A DNA stretch of 64,000 nucleotides from Palsa-1392 sp036490335 (GTDB taxonomy: Bacteria > Verrucomicrobiota > Verrucomicrobiia > Chthoniobacterales > UBA10450). Below are positions 17,042-25,300 of the stretch, piece after piece. Position numbers and translations under genes: made by a program. The notes beneath the pieces were generated by a model. It did no database searches and was not told where the DNA came from. It saw only the letters and a program-made list of their open reading frames with translations. The DNA is taken from assembly GCA_036490335.1 (NCBI GenBank), contig DASXEB010000022.1, forward strand, positions 1 to 64,000, given 5' to 3'. Every line of letters starts with the position of its first letter. The first letter of the stretch is position 1.

Positions 17042-17764
17042 ATGGAAACGCCGCTCCTCGCCGTCGTTGTGCCCGCGTTCAATGAGGCGCATCGGCTTAA
17101 TGAAACTCTGCCTGTCTTGCTTGCCTACCTGCAGACCAACCGGCCCGCCAGCGAGTTGATCGTGGTCGATGACGGCTCGACCGACGACACCGCCGCCGTG
17201 GCCGAGTCGGTCTTCGCGCAGAATGCTGAAATTTGCACGCGCGTCCTGCGTTCAACGCAAAATCACGGCAAAGGTCACGCCGTCCGCGCAGGTTTGCTCG
17301 CGAGCCGCGCGCCGATTGCGGTCTTTACCGACGCCGATCTTTCGACGCCGATTTCAGAGCTGCCGAAAATTCTCGGTCCGATTGAATCCGGCGATTACGA
17401 CGTCGTTTTCGGCTCGCGCGCGATCGATCGCAGGTTGATCGGGCAGCGCCAGCCGTGGCGTCGCGAACAAGGCGGCCGAATTTTTAACGGGCTCGTGCGC
17501 CTGACGACCGGCTTGCCCTTTGCCGACACGCAATGCGGCTTCAAAGCCTTTCGCATGGACGTTGCCCGGCCGATCATCGCGCGGGCGGCGGTGGAAGGTT
17601 TTGGCTTCGACGTCGAACTTCTTTTCCTTGCTCAAAAAGCCGGGCTTCGGCTACTCGAAACGCCCGTGCGCTGGGATCACGTTGATGGAAGCAAACTCCA
17701 CATTGTCCGCGACAGCCTGCGCATGCTCAAGGAAGTTTTGGCCGTGCGCGCAAGATATGCCTGA
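17042..17764 (+). CDS. GT2-family glycosyltransferase (dolichyl-phosphate glucosyl/mannosyl transferase type)
   Basis: A 240-residue GT-A enzyme with VVVPAFNEAHRLNETLP, ELIVVDDGSTDDTA, NHGKGHAVRAGLLAS, VFTDADLSTPISELP (DxD metal site) and DTQCGFKAFR, a set typical of ALG5/DPM1-like polyprenyl-phosphate sugar transferases. No C-terminal membrane domain follows, so it is the soluble, membrane-associated form. It probably loads a sugar from a nucleotide onto undecaprenyl phosphate for later use in the envelope. The gene starts 15 bp after the iron exporter, with a copy of the iterated octamer in the gap, and overlaps the next start by 8 bp. Confidence 0.92.
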   Translation: METPLLAVVVPAFNEAHRLNETLPVLLAYLQTNRPASELIVVDDGSTDDTAAVAESVFAQNAEICTRVLRSTQNHGKGHAVRAGLLASRAPIAVFTDADLSTPISELPKILGPIESGDYDVVFGSRAIDRRLIGQRQPWRREQGGRIFNGLVRLTTGLPFADTQCGFKAFRMDVARPIIARAAVEGFGFDVELLFLAQKAGLRLLETPVRWDHVDGSKLHIVRDSLRMLKEVLAVRARYA

Positions 17765-19025
17765 CCTGCCTAACGAGTATAAATCTGGCTGGAACCGGGT
17801 CATCCGGCGAATGACTCTCGCTTTCGCTTGCGCGGCCGTGTTCGCCAACACCGGGACCGGGCAGGAAATCCGGCGCGCCGTTCCGGTGCAGACGCCGGCG
17901 GCGCAAATGCCGGCGCCACAAATAAGGCGAGCGCTCCCGCTAACAACCGCGACGCCGACGCCGAGTCCTTCAATTGCGCCCCGAATTGTGGCAAGCGGTT
18001 CGGTTAATGACACAGCGCTTTTTCTCGCGGGCTTGCCACCTTCACCAGGCTCCTCTTTGCTGCCACTCACTCAGGATCCGGAATGGCAACGGCACGCCGC
18101 TTTTTTTAACCAGGCCTGGACGAGGCTGAACGCCATTCAGTTTACCGGCATTCGCACTTGGGAGGCCAATTACCTTCCCGACGCGATTGGAGTCATACCG
18201 CTCGTTTATTATTTTTTCAGCGGACCTGACTTCCTTTACGCCGACCAATTTTTTCCGAACGCGAACAGTTATATCCTGGCGGGAACGGAACCAATCGGTC
18301 CTTTGCCGGATGTTGCCCGCCTGGCGTCGCTAGGCCAGGCGCTGCATGGCTTCGAGTCGGCGCTCAACTCCGTCCTGCGCTTCAGCTTTTTTATCACCAA
18401 GGACATGAAGACCGACCTGCAACAGCAGGAGTTGAAAGGGACGCTGCCGATTTTCTATGTCTTTCTCGCCCGCGCCGGCATGACGATTACTGACATAACC
18501 TTTATAACTCTCGATAAGTCGGGTAATCCGCGAATCAGCAACGGCGCGGCTAGCTCTAAGTCTGGACCGGCGACTTATGGCGTGCGGATCACCTTTGTCG
18601 ACGCGGTTGGCGGACGACCGCAGACGCTTTATTACTTCACGACTGACTTATCCGACGATGGGATTCGACGGAATCCCGGCTTCATTAACTTCTGCGCACA
18701 ACAAGGCGTAGGTGATAGCCTGCTCAAGTCGGCTTCCTATCTCATGTTTGAGTCAGGCTTTGCCAGGGCCCGGGAGTTTTTGCTTACGCATAGCAGAGTT
18801 ATGATCGAGGATGACTCCGGAATCCCGATCACGGCGTTTGCCTCGACAAAGTGGGACCTGCGCTTCTTCGGCCACTACAGCGGGCCGATCGATGTCTTCA
18901 AGCAATACTATCAGCCACAGTTAGAGGCTTACTATCAATCGAGTAATCCGGCAGCATTGAGTTTCGGGATCGGTTATCGCTGGCGCAAAAGTGAGTCGAA
19001 CCTTATCCTTGCCATTCATAAGTGA
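17757..19025 (+). CDS. Secreted protein of unknown function
   Basis: The 422-residue product has an N-terminal hydrophobic stretch (RMTLAFACAAVFANTGTG) after a short basic leader, best read as a signal peptide, followed by a Pro/Thr-rich linker (PAAQMPAPQIRRALPLTTATPTPSPSIAP). The mature part begins near WQRHAAFFNQAWTRLNAIQFTGIRTWEANYLPD and has no motif I know; the end has beta-strand-like runs. The ATG at 17757 overlaps the glycosyltransferase by 8 bp. Base composition is lower in GC and codons are more mixed than in the neighbours, and no copy of the iterated octamer lies beyond 17776, which hints at separate origin. Confidence 0.75.
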   Translation: MPDLPNEYKSGWNRVIRRMTLAFACAAVFANTGTGQEIRRAVPVQTPAAQMPAPQIRRALPLTTATPTPSPSIAPRIVASGSVNDTALFLAGLPPSPGSSLLPLTQDPEWQRHAAFFNQAWTRLNAIQFTGIRTWEANYLPDAIGVIPLVYYFFSGPDFLYADQFFPNANSYILAGTEPIGPLPDVARLASLGQALHGFESALNSVLRFSFFITKDMKTDLQQQELKGTLPIFYVFLARAGMTITDITFITLDKSGNPRISNGAASSKSGPATYGVRITFVDAVGGRPQTLYYFTTDLSDDGIRRNPGFINFCAQQGVGDSLLKSASYLMFESGFARAREFLLTHSRVMIEDDSGIPITAFASTKWDLRFFGHYSGPIDVFKQYYQPQLEAYYQSSNPAALSFGIGYRWRKSESNLILAIHK

Positions 19026-19064
19026 TCGAGTAACTCACAAAGACTCCTGACTCTAACTTACTCC

Positions 19065-19592
19065 ATGGCGAAGCATCTCGTAGTCAGCACGAGCGGAAAC
19101 CCGGTTAGCCGCAGCCGTCTGATGGGTCGCCACGCCTTTTCGTTTCTGAAAAAAAGGGGTGTCGAGTGTGACTGGCTTGACTTATCGAAGATCGATCTGC
19201 CTTTGTGCGACGCGGACGCGTGTTATGGAATGCCGGACGCGCAACAGCTCGCGACCACGATCAGGAAGGCAGACGGTATCCTGATCGCGGCGCCGGTTTA
19301 TAACTACGATGTCAGTGCGGCGGCGAAGAACATGATCGAGCTGACGGGTAAGGCTTGGCAAGACAAGGTGGTCGGATTTCTTTGCGCCGCGGGCGGAATG
19401 GGCAGTTATATGTCGGTGATGGCTTATGCGAACAGTCTCATGCTCGATTTTCGCTGTATAATCATCCCGCGATTTGTCTTTGCGACCGGCTCGGCCTTTA
19501 ACGATGACGAGTTAGTCGATAACAAAGTCATAACTCGCGTCGAACAGGTCGCCACAGAGTTAGTGCGCTTTACGGGAGCGCTCCGGAGTTAG
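19065..19592 (+). CDS. NADPH-dependent FMN reductase-family flavoprotein
   Basis: The 175-residue protein is a flavodoxin-like NAD(P)H:FMN reductase of the SsuE/ArsH type: STSGNPVSRSRLMGR (phosphate loop), DLSKIDLPLCDAD, ADGILIAAPVYNYDVSAAAKNMIEL (flavin-contact motif) and KVVGFLCAAGGMGSY. It reduces free FMN or acts on quinones or other acceptors; the substrate cannot be told. It begins 39 bp after the secreted-protein gene, in a spacer rich in ACTC/GAGT sequence. It belongs to the octamer-poor stretch. Confidence 0.92.
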   Translation: MAKHLVVSTSGNPVSRSRLMGRHAFSFLKKRGVECDWLDLSKIDLPLCDADACYGMPDAQQLATTIRKADGILIAAPVYNYDVSAAAKNMIELTGKAWQDKVVGFLCAAGGMGSYMSVMAYANSLMLDFRCIIIPRFVFATGSAFNDDELVDNKVITRVEQVATELVRFTGALRS

Positions 19593-19599
19593 GCCAGAG

Positions 19600-20925
19600 T
19601 TATGCGCGGATACGCGCGCCGAGCCAGACTTCAGTGCCTTCTCGCGCGGCATCTACGTCGACCACTTTGCCACTTTCGAGGACGAGCGTGCGCGCGGCTT
19701 CGACAATTTCATCGAGCTTTTTGTCATCATGCGCCGGATCGTGATGGAATAGAAAAAGGCGTCGAACATCGGCATCGAGCGCGAGCGAAACCACGCTGCT
19801 CAACGAGCCATGACCCCAGCCTTTTTTGTGCTCGTATTCGTCGTCGGTGTACTGCGCATCGATGACGAGCGCATCGACCTCGCGGATGAAATCGACTAAT
19901 CGCTCGCGTTCTTTCACGGCATAGGTCCGATCCTTGCCTGAGTCGGAGTTATCGACTTTGAGGTTGCGACTTCGCGACATGTCATAAGGTTCGTTATCGG
20001 GCAGGTAGGCGATCGAGGCGTTCGTGGTGTCGAGCCGGTAGCCCGCGCATATGCCAGGATGATTCAGAAACCTGGAACGGACCTGCACTTTCCCGATGGA
20101 AAATTCCATCTCCTTTAACTCCTCGATCATGATCGCGCTCGGCATGTCTTCGAGACTTATGGGAAAGAACGATGTTTCCATCTGGCTCGCCAGGATGGAA
20201 GCGAGACCTTTGCGCGCACCTTCGTAGCCGAGAACGCGCAAGGTGTTTTTTTCCTTATAGGCAGGAAGGAAAAACGGCAGCCCTTGGATATGATCCCAGT
20301 GCGTATGACTTATAAGCAGAGTCAGCCGGATGGGACGCGCACCAAACTCTTCTTCCAGCGATTGACCGAGCAAACGCAATCCGGAGCCGGCATCGAGCAC
20401 AATGATCTCGCCGTCGGCGCGGACTTCGAGACAGCTCGTGTTCCCGCCGTAGCGAACGGTCGAGGCGCCGGGCACCGGAATCGAGCCGCGCACGCCCCAG
20501 AATTTCAGCCGGGTCGAAGGCGGAATGAATTCCGGAACTTCATCGTTAGGCGTCGAGTGCTGACCATCCGCGGGAAGGACGCGCTCGATGACTTCGCGCA
20601 GATTTTCCCAATGGACGGGCTTGACGAGATACTCATCCGCGCCGGCTTCGAGCGCACTGCTTCGGTCAACGCCATAGTCGCGCCCGGAAATAATGATGAT
20701 CTTGGTGCGCGGCAACTGTTGCCGGATGCGGCGGCAGGCCTGAAAACCATTCGCGCGCGGCATGAGCAGGTCGCAAAGGACGAGCTCGGGCGAATGTTTG
20801 AGCGCGAGATCGATCCCCGCCTCGCCATCGCCCGCTTCGAGCACCTCCCAATCTTCGCGCAGGAATAATTCGCTCGTCGCGCGGCGACCTTCCGCATCGT
20901 CTTCGATTAAAAGAACGGTGGCCAT
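19600..20925 (-). CDS. Response-regulator receiver fused to metallo-beta-lactamase domain
   Basis: A 441-residue fusion. Residues 1-120 are a REC domain (VLLIEDDAEG, phospho-acceptor Asp in LVLCDLLMPRANGF, Lys in YLVKPVHWENL). Residues 140-441 are a metallo-beta-lactamase fold of the PhnP/RNase Z type: KFWGVRGSIPVPG, TSCLEVRADGEIIVLDAGSGLR, the metal motif HTHWDHIQGLPFF, IAYLPDNEP and GHGSLSSVVSLALD with FLFHHDPAHDD near the end. GVRGS is typical of a cyclic-dinucleotide/nuclease-like MBL subgroup. The ATG at 20925 is chosen because the REC domain begins there. Phosphorylation presumably switches a hydrolase; the substrate is unknown. It converges on the FMN reductase gene. Confidence 0.9.
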   Translation of the reverse strand: MATVLLIEDDAEGRRATSELFLREDWEVLEAGDGEAGIDLALKHSPELVLCDLLMPRANGFQACRRIRQQLPRTKIIIISGRDYGVDRSSALEAGADEYLVKPVHWENLREVIERVLPADGQHSTPNDEVPEFIPPSTRLKFWGVRGSIPVPGASTVRYGGNTSCLEVRADGEIIVLDAGSGLRLLGQSLEEEFGARPIRLTLLISHTHWDHIQGLPFFLPAYKEKNTLRVLGYEGARKGLASILASQMETSFFPISLEDMPSAIMIEELKEMEFSIGKVQVRSRFLNHPGICAGYRLDTTNASIAYLPDNEPYDMSRSRNLKVDNSDSGKDRTYAVKERERLVDFIREVDALVIDAQYTDDEYEHKKGWGHGSLSSVVSLALDADVRRLFLFHHDPAHDDKKLDEIVEAARTLVLESGKVVDVDAAREGTEVWLGARIRA

Positions 20926-21033
20926 CTCAGTGCGCCGATTCTTCTGCGAAGATCGACCCGAAGACAAGTTTTTTTCGTCCAGCAACATTTCTTGCCCGCC
21001 TAACGAGCATAGGACGTGCCGCGCGCGGGTGGA

Positions 21034-21396
21034 TTACGCGGTCGGTTTGCGTTTCCAGCGCAGGTCCGGGCGGAGATTCACCTGTTCCGGTGGAACATCG
21101 AAACCAACCGCGCGCAGAAGAAAGGAAACACCTTCCGCGCTCGCCATCGTTTCTTTCAAACTGCGGGCGAAGACTTCGATGTATTCCTTGTAAGATTCGA
21201 GCGCGAGCTTCCCATCCGCGTAATGCGCGGCGAGCGCTTCGTCATGGTTATCGATCAGATCGATCAGCGCCCGGCGCAACTGGAGGCGCATTTGCGGATC
21301 GACGACGAGCTTGAAAGGATTGGCGCCGGCATCGGGAATGGCCGGTTTATCCTTCGCCGGCGCCGGGACGAGCTGGAAACGGGATGGATCGATCAT
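21034..21396 (-). CDS. Small conserved-looking protein of unknown function
   Basis: A 120-residue soluble product, MIDPSRFQLVPAPAKDKPAI, with an amphipathic helical middle (MRLQLRRALIDLIDNHDEALAAHYADGKLALESYKEYIEVF) and a basic end (RPDLRWKRKPTA). No family is recognised. It lies 20 bp downstream of the pyrophosphatase stop on the same strand, with an octamer in the gap, so it may be the last gene of that transcript. Confidence 0.65.
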   Translation of the reverse strand: MIDPSRFQLVPAPAKDKPAIPDAGANPFKLVVDPQMRLQLRRALIDLIDNHDEALAAHYADGKLALESYKEYIEVFARSLKETMASAEGVSFLLRAVGFDVPPEQVNLRPDLRWKRKPTA

Positions 21397-21416
21397 TGTT
21401 ATGTTCGTTAGGCGAG

Positions 21417-23489
21417 CTAAAAGAAAATCGGGATGATCAAAATGGCGACGATGTTTGCGACCTTGATCATCGGATTGATCGCCGGGCCGGCGGTGTCTTT
21501 ATAAGGATCGCCGACGGTATCGCCCGTGACCGAGGCGGCATGGGCGAACGAGCCTTTGCCGCCGAGATTGCCCTCCTCGATGTATTTTTTTGCGTTGTCC
21601 CAGGCGCCGCCACTCGAAGTCATGGCGATGGCGACAAACAATCCGGTCACGATCGTGCCGACGAGCAATCCGCCCAGCACAATCGGCCCGAGCGGCTTGA
21701 TCACCGCGACGGCAACGACGAATGCGACCGGCAGGAGTGCGGGAATAATCATTTCGCGCAAGGCCGCCTTTGTGACGATATCGACGCAAGTGCCGTAATC
21801 GGGAGTGTCTTCGCCGAGAAGAATGCCGGGCTTGGCCGTGAGCTGACGGCGCACTTCGCGCACGACAGCGCCAGCCGCTTTGCCGACCGCGTCCATGCTA
21901 AACGCGGTGAAGATGAATGGAAGCAAGCCGCCGATAAACAGGCCGATGATGACTTTTGGTTCCGTGAGTGAGAATTGAAAATGAAAGACGTCGCCCCGCG
22001 CGGTGAAATGCGCGCGCAACTCCTCGACGTAACTTCCGAAAAGAACCAAAGCGGCCAGGCCAGCGGACGCGATCGCATAACCTTTGGTCACTGCTTTCAT
22101 CGTGTTCCCGACCGCGTCCAACTCATCGGTTACGGCGCGAACTTCCTTCGGCAGATTGCTCATGACCGCGATGCCGCCGGCGTTGTCCGTGATCGGCCCA
22201 AAGGCATCCAGTGAAATAATAATCCCGGCCATCGACAACATGCTCATGACCGCGATCGCGATTCCGTAGAGACCCGCGTAGTGAAAGCTGAAGAGAATCG
22301 CGAGCCCGATAAAACCGACCGGCAACGCGGTCGCGTGTTGCCCGATCGCGAGCCCGGCGATGATGTTGGTCGCGTGGCCGGTCTCGGAGGCGCGCGCGAT
22401 TTTGCGCACCGGAGCGCAGTTCATCGAAGTATAATAGTTCGTAATTACAACCACGATGCCAGTCATGAGGAGGCCGACGAGCGACGCGATGTAGAGGTCG
22501 TTAGGCGAACGCAAGGCATCGGCGATGATGACGCCGTTCGGAAAAAGGAGGTGGGTCGCGGGCCAGAAAAGAATGGCTGAGACGAGCGCGCTCGCCATCA
22601 CTCCGCCCATGAGCACGCTCCCGGGTTTGCCGTTGCTCATGTTAACGTAAAGAATGCCGCAGATCGCGCCGAGGACCGAGATACCGCCGAGCACGAATGG
22701 ATAAATGATCGCCGCAGGCGTGGCCGCGAGAGTGAGCGCGCCGACGAGAATCGCACCGATCAGACTGACCGCATAGGTTTCGAAAACGTCGGCCGCCATG
22801 CCCGCGCAATCGCCGACATTGTCGCCCACATTATCGGCGATCGTCGCCGGATTTCGCGGATCATCTTCATCAAGCGTGTTCTCGATTTTACCGACAAGAT
22901 CGGCGCCGACGTCAGCCGCTTTCGTGTAAATGCCGCCGCCCAATCGCGCAAAAACACTGATCAGACTCGCGCCGAGCGCGAGACCGATAAGGCTGCGAAC
23001 CGCGAGCGCGTGGCCGATCATCTGACCGGCGATAACATAGAAAAGGCCGACCGCGAGCAAGGCAAGGCCGACCACGAGCAGGCCAGTCACGGCGCCGCCG
23101 TTGAAAGCAATCCGCAGCGCCGCCGTGCGCGAATGAGTCGCGGCCTCCGTCGTACGCGTGTTCGCCAGCACCGCGATGCGCATGCCGATGAAACCGGCCG
23201 CGAGCGAGCAGACCGCACCGACCACAAAACCGAAAGCGGTCGGATGATCTTTGAAAATAAAGAGCAGGATGAAAATAACGACCGCGATCGCGCTGATCGT
23301 GATGACCTGCCGATTGAGATACGCTTTCGCGCCTTCCTGAATCGCGCCGGCGATTTCCTGCATGCGGGCATTTCCAGGCGAAGCCTTGATGACTGAAAGG
23401 ATGAGATAAAAAGCGAAGACGAGGCCGGCGACGGCGCAAAGCATCGCGAGCCAGACGCCGGAATCGAGGATCGTTAGGGCAAAAGTCAT
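21417..23489 (-). CDS. hppA: K+-independent proton-translocating pyrophosphatase
   Basis: A 690-residue inner-membrane enzyme with about sixteen helices that couples pyrophosphate hydrolysis to H+ export. Signatures seen: GAKAYLNRQ near residue 47; the Mg-PPi site DVGADLVGKIE and DDPRNPATIADNVGDNVGDC near 190-225; MAADVFETYAVS; ITDNAGGIAVMSNLP; and DTVGDPYKDTAGPAINPMIK near the C-terminus. In the segment GNTMKAVTKGYAIASAG near residue 460 a Lys replaces the Ala of K+-dependent enzymes, so the K+-independent class is expected. The start MTFALTILDSG (ATG at 23489) is preferred to upstream alternatives, which would add an implausible hydrophilic leader. Confidence 0.96.
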   Translation of the reverse strand: MTFALTILDSGVWLAMLCAVAGLVFAFYLILSVIKASPGNARMQEIAGAIQEGAKAYLNRQVITISAIAVVIFILLFIFKDHPTAFGFVVGAVCSLAAGFIGMRIAVLANTRTTEAATHSRTAALRIAFNGGAVTGLLVVGLALLAVGLFYVIAGQMIGHALAVRSLIGLALGASLISVFARLGGGIYTKAADVGADLVGKIENTLDEDDPRNPATIADNVGDNVGDCAGMAADVFETYAVSLIGAILVGALTLAATPAAIIYPFVLGGISVLGAICGILYVNMSNGKPGSVLMGGVMASALVSAILFWPATHLLFPNGVIIADALRSPNDLYIASLVGLLMTGIVVVITNYYTSMNCAPVRKIARASETGHATNIIAGLAIGQHATALPVGFIGLAILFSFHYAGLYGIAIAVMSMLSMAGIIISLDAFGPITDNAGGIAVMSNLPKEVRAVTDELDAVGNTMKAVTKGYAIASAGLAALVLFGSYVEELRAHFTARGDVFHFQFSLTEPKVIIGLFIGGLLPFIFTAFSMDAVGKAAGAVVREVRRQLTAKPGILLGEDTPDYGTCVDIVTKAALREMIIPALLPVAFVVAVAVIKPLGPIVLGGLLVGTIVTGLFVAIAMTSSGGAWDNAKKYIEEGNLGGKGSFAHAASVTGDTVGDPYKDTAGPAINPMIKVANIVAILIIPIFF

Positions 23490-23597
23490 AAACAAAGGCG
23501 GCAAATAAAGTGGTGGACTGTAGAGGGATTTATGCCCGTGGCAAACGCTTAATCTAACTGTCTGCTCGCGACAAAATTCCGTCGCCAAGGCGCCATC

Positions 23598-25097
23598 CTA
23601 CAACTCGAAAAATCCGCGCAGCCGCTCCAAAAAACTCGCGCGATATTCCTGCACCGGATCCTCGCCGTCGTCCCGCGTCGCGTCGCGCACCAAGCCTTCG
23701 GTTTCCATCTTCCGTCGCGCGAGCAGATCGCTTAACTGCGTCACGCATTCGGGCGAATCGTGGAGCAGCTCGGCCATCGTTGGCTTGGAAATTTCCAGCA
23801 CTTCGCAATCCGTCTCCGCGCGTACCGTCGCGGTCCGCCGCTCGCCAGTGAGGAGCGACATTTCGCCGAAACAATCGCCCGTCCGCAAGACGCCAACGCG
23901 AATGCGCGTCCCGTTTTGCGCGACCGAGACCTGCGCCGTCCCGTTGAGCATAACGAACATCGACGAGCCTTCCGCGTCTTGTTCGATTAGTTTTTCGCCG
24001 CGGCCGAAATGGACGGCGCGCGAACCGCGAATGAGCGCGTCGAGCTGCTCGTCCTGCAGGCAGGCGAAGAGCGGCTCGGTCTCGAGGATGGTGCGGGCGC
24101 GGCCGTGTTCTTCCTGCGGTTTCGGCGCGGGCCTGCGGCTCAATTCGAGGGTCCGGATCGGGTACGGGATGGTGATTTTCTGCCGCCTTAACTCATACCA
24201 GACGTTCGTGCGAATCGCGTCGCAAACGTTGTTAAAATTCTGGTGAGTGAGCATGTAAAACTTGATCTCGTAGGTGATCGCGAAATCGCCAAAATCGACC
24301 AGGAACACTTTCGGCGGCGGATCCGGCATGACCCACTCCGCATGCAGCGTCGCGTGGAGGAGCGCATCCTTCACTTTGTTCGGCGGCGAATTGTAATCGA
24401 CCCCGACCCGGATGCGCATGGCGTGCAGCTCTTCCGGGTAATGCAGATTGACGATCGTCTGCCGGATGATTTCATTGTTAGGGATGTCGAGATAAATCGC
24501 GTCGTTCGTTCGCAAACGGGTCGAGCGCCAGTTGATCTCCATCACTTCCGCGAAGCGTTCGTTGACCTGTAACCAGTCGCCGACTTTGTAGGGCCGGCTC
24601 ATTTGCAACGACATTCCGGCAATGACTCCGCCGAGCATATTCTGGGTCGCAAACGCGAGCACGATCGCGAGCACGCCCGAGCCGGAAAGGAGCCACTTCA
24701 ACTGGTTCTCCGCGTGATAACCGACGCTCAGGACGAGCAGGAGCGCGACGAGAAAAATGACGAGCGCGACCAGCTCGCGCAAAAATTTTGGGATGACTGT
24801 CTGGCGCCTTTGTTCGAAATAAAGGTCCCAGAGATAACGATCGACCAAAGAAATAACCACCCCGGTACTGAGCAGCGCGAGCGCGGCGCCGGCGTGATTG
24901 CGCCAGCGCAAATCGACGCCGTAAACCCAGCACGCAGCGTAAAAGGCGAGCGCAAGAGCGAAGAGCTGAAAAAACAATCCGAGTCGCACGCCCGCGCGGC
25001 GCTTGAGCAAACGACCGATCGACAACGTGAGGAAGAACGTCGCGATAAAAACCGCGACGGTCGCAAAAGCGAGCTGCGGTTGAGCGAGGGCGAGCAT
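23598..25097 (-). CDS. MscS-family mechanosensitive channel with cyclic-nucleotide-binding domain
   Basis: The 499-residue protein has an N-terminal membrane part (residues 8-140, about five helices), the MscS pore and beta domain (SGVLAIVLAFATQNMLGGVIAGMSL, then RPYKVGDWLQV and PNNEIIRQTIVN, about 140-320) and a C-terminal cNMP-binding domain (about 345-465: PLFACLQDEQLDALI, GSSMFVMLNGTAQV, GDCFGEMSLLTGERRTATVRA). This is the plan of the bCNG branch of MscS channels, which are gated by ligand more than by tension. The cNMP phosphate-binding cassette (FGEMSLLTGERRTA) is intact. The start ATG at 25097 begins the first helix. It is followed by no obvious operon partner. Confidence 0.93.
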   Translation of the reverse strand: MLALAQPQLAFATVAVFIATFFLTLSIGRLLKRRAGVRLGLFFQLFALALAFYAACWVYGVDLRWRNHAGAALALLSTGVVISLVDRYLWDLYFEQRRQTVIPKFLRELVALVIFLVALLLVLSVGYHAENQLKWLLSGSGVLAIVLAFATQNMLGGVIAGMSLQMSRPYKVGDWLQVNERFAEVMEINWRSTRLRTNDAIYLDIPNNEIIRQTIVNLHYPEELHAMRIRVGVDYNSPPNKVKDALLHATLHAEWVMPDPPPKVFLVDFGDFAITYEIKFYMLTHQNFNNVCDAIRTNVWYELRRQKITIPYPIRTLELSRRPAPKPQEEHGRARTILETEPLFACLQDEQLDALIRGSRAVHFGRGEKLIEQDAEGSSMFVMLNGTAQVSVAQNGTRIRVGVLRTGDCFGEMSLLTGERRTATVRAETDCEVLEISKPTMAELLHDSPECVTQLSDLLARRKMETEGLVRDATRDDGEDPVQEYRASFLERLRGFFEL

Positions 25098-25300
25098 GCG
25101 TGGGTCGAATCATAGCAGAAGGCAGCGCGGCGGCCAAGCAACCTTTGCCATTTAGTGCTTTACTCGTTAGGCCGGGAAGATGGCGCGAAGAATGAGGCAG
25201 GATTCCAAGGACTCTTACATTCGTTAGGCAACTTCGGCCGCCGAGACGTTCGCCCTCGCGAAATTGACGGCGCGCCCGAAATGCGGTTCATCCTACATCC

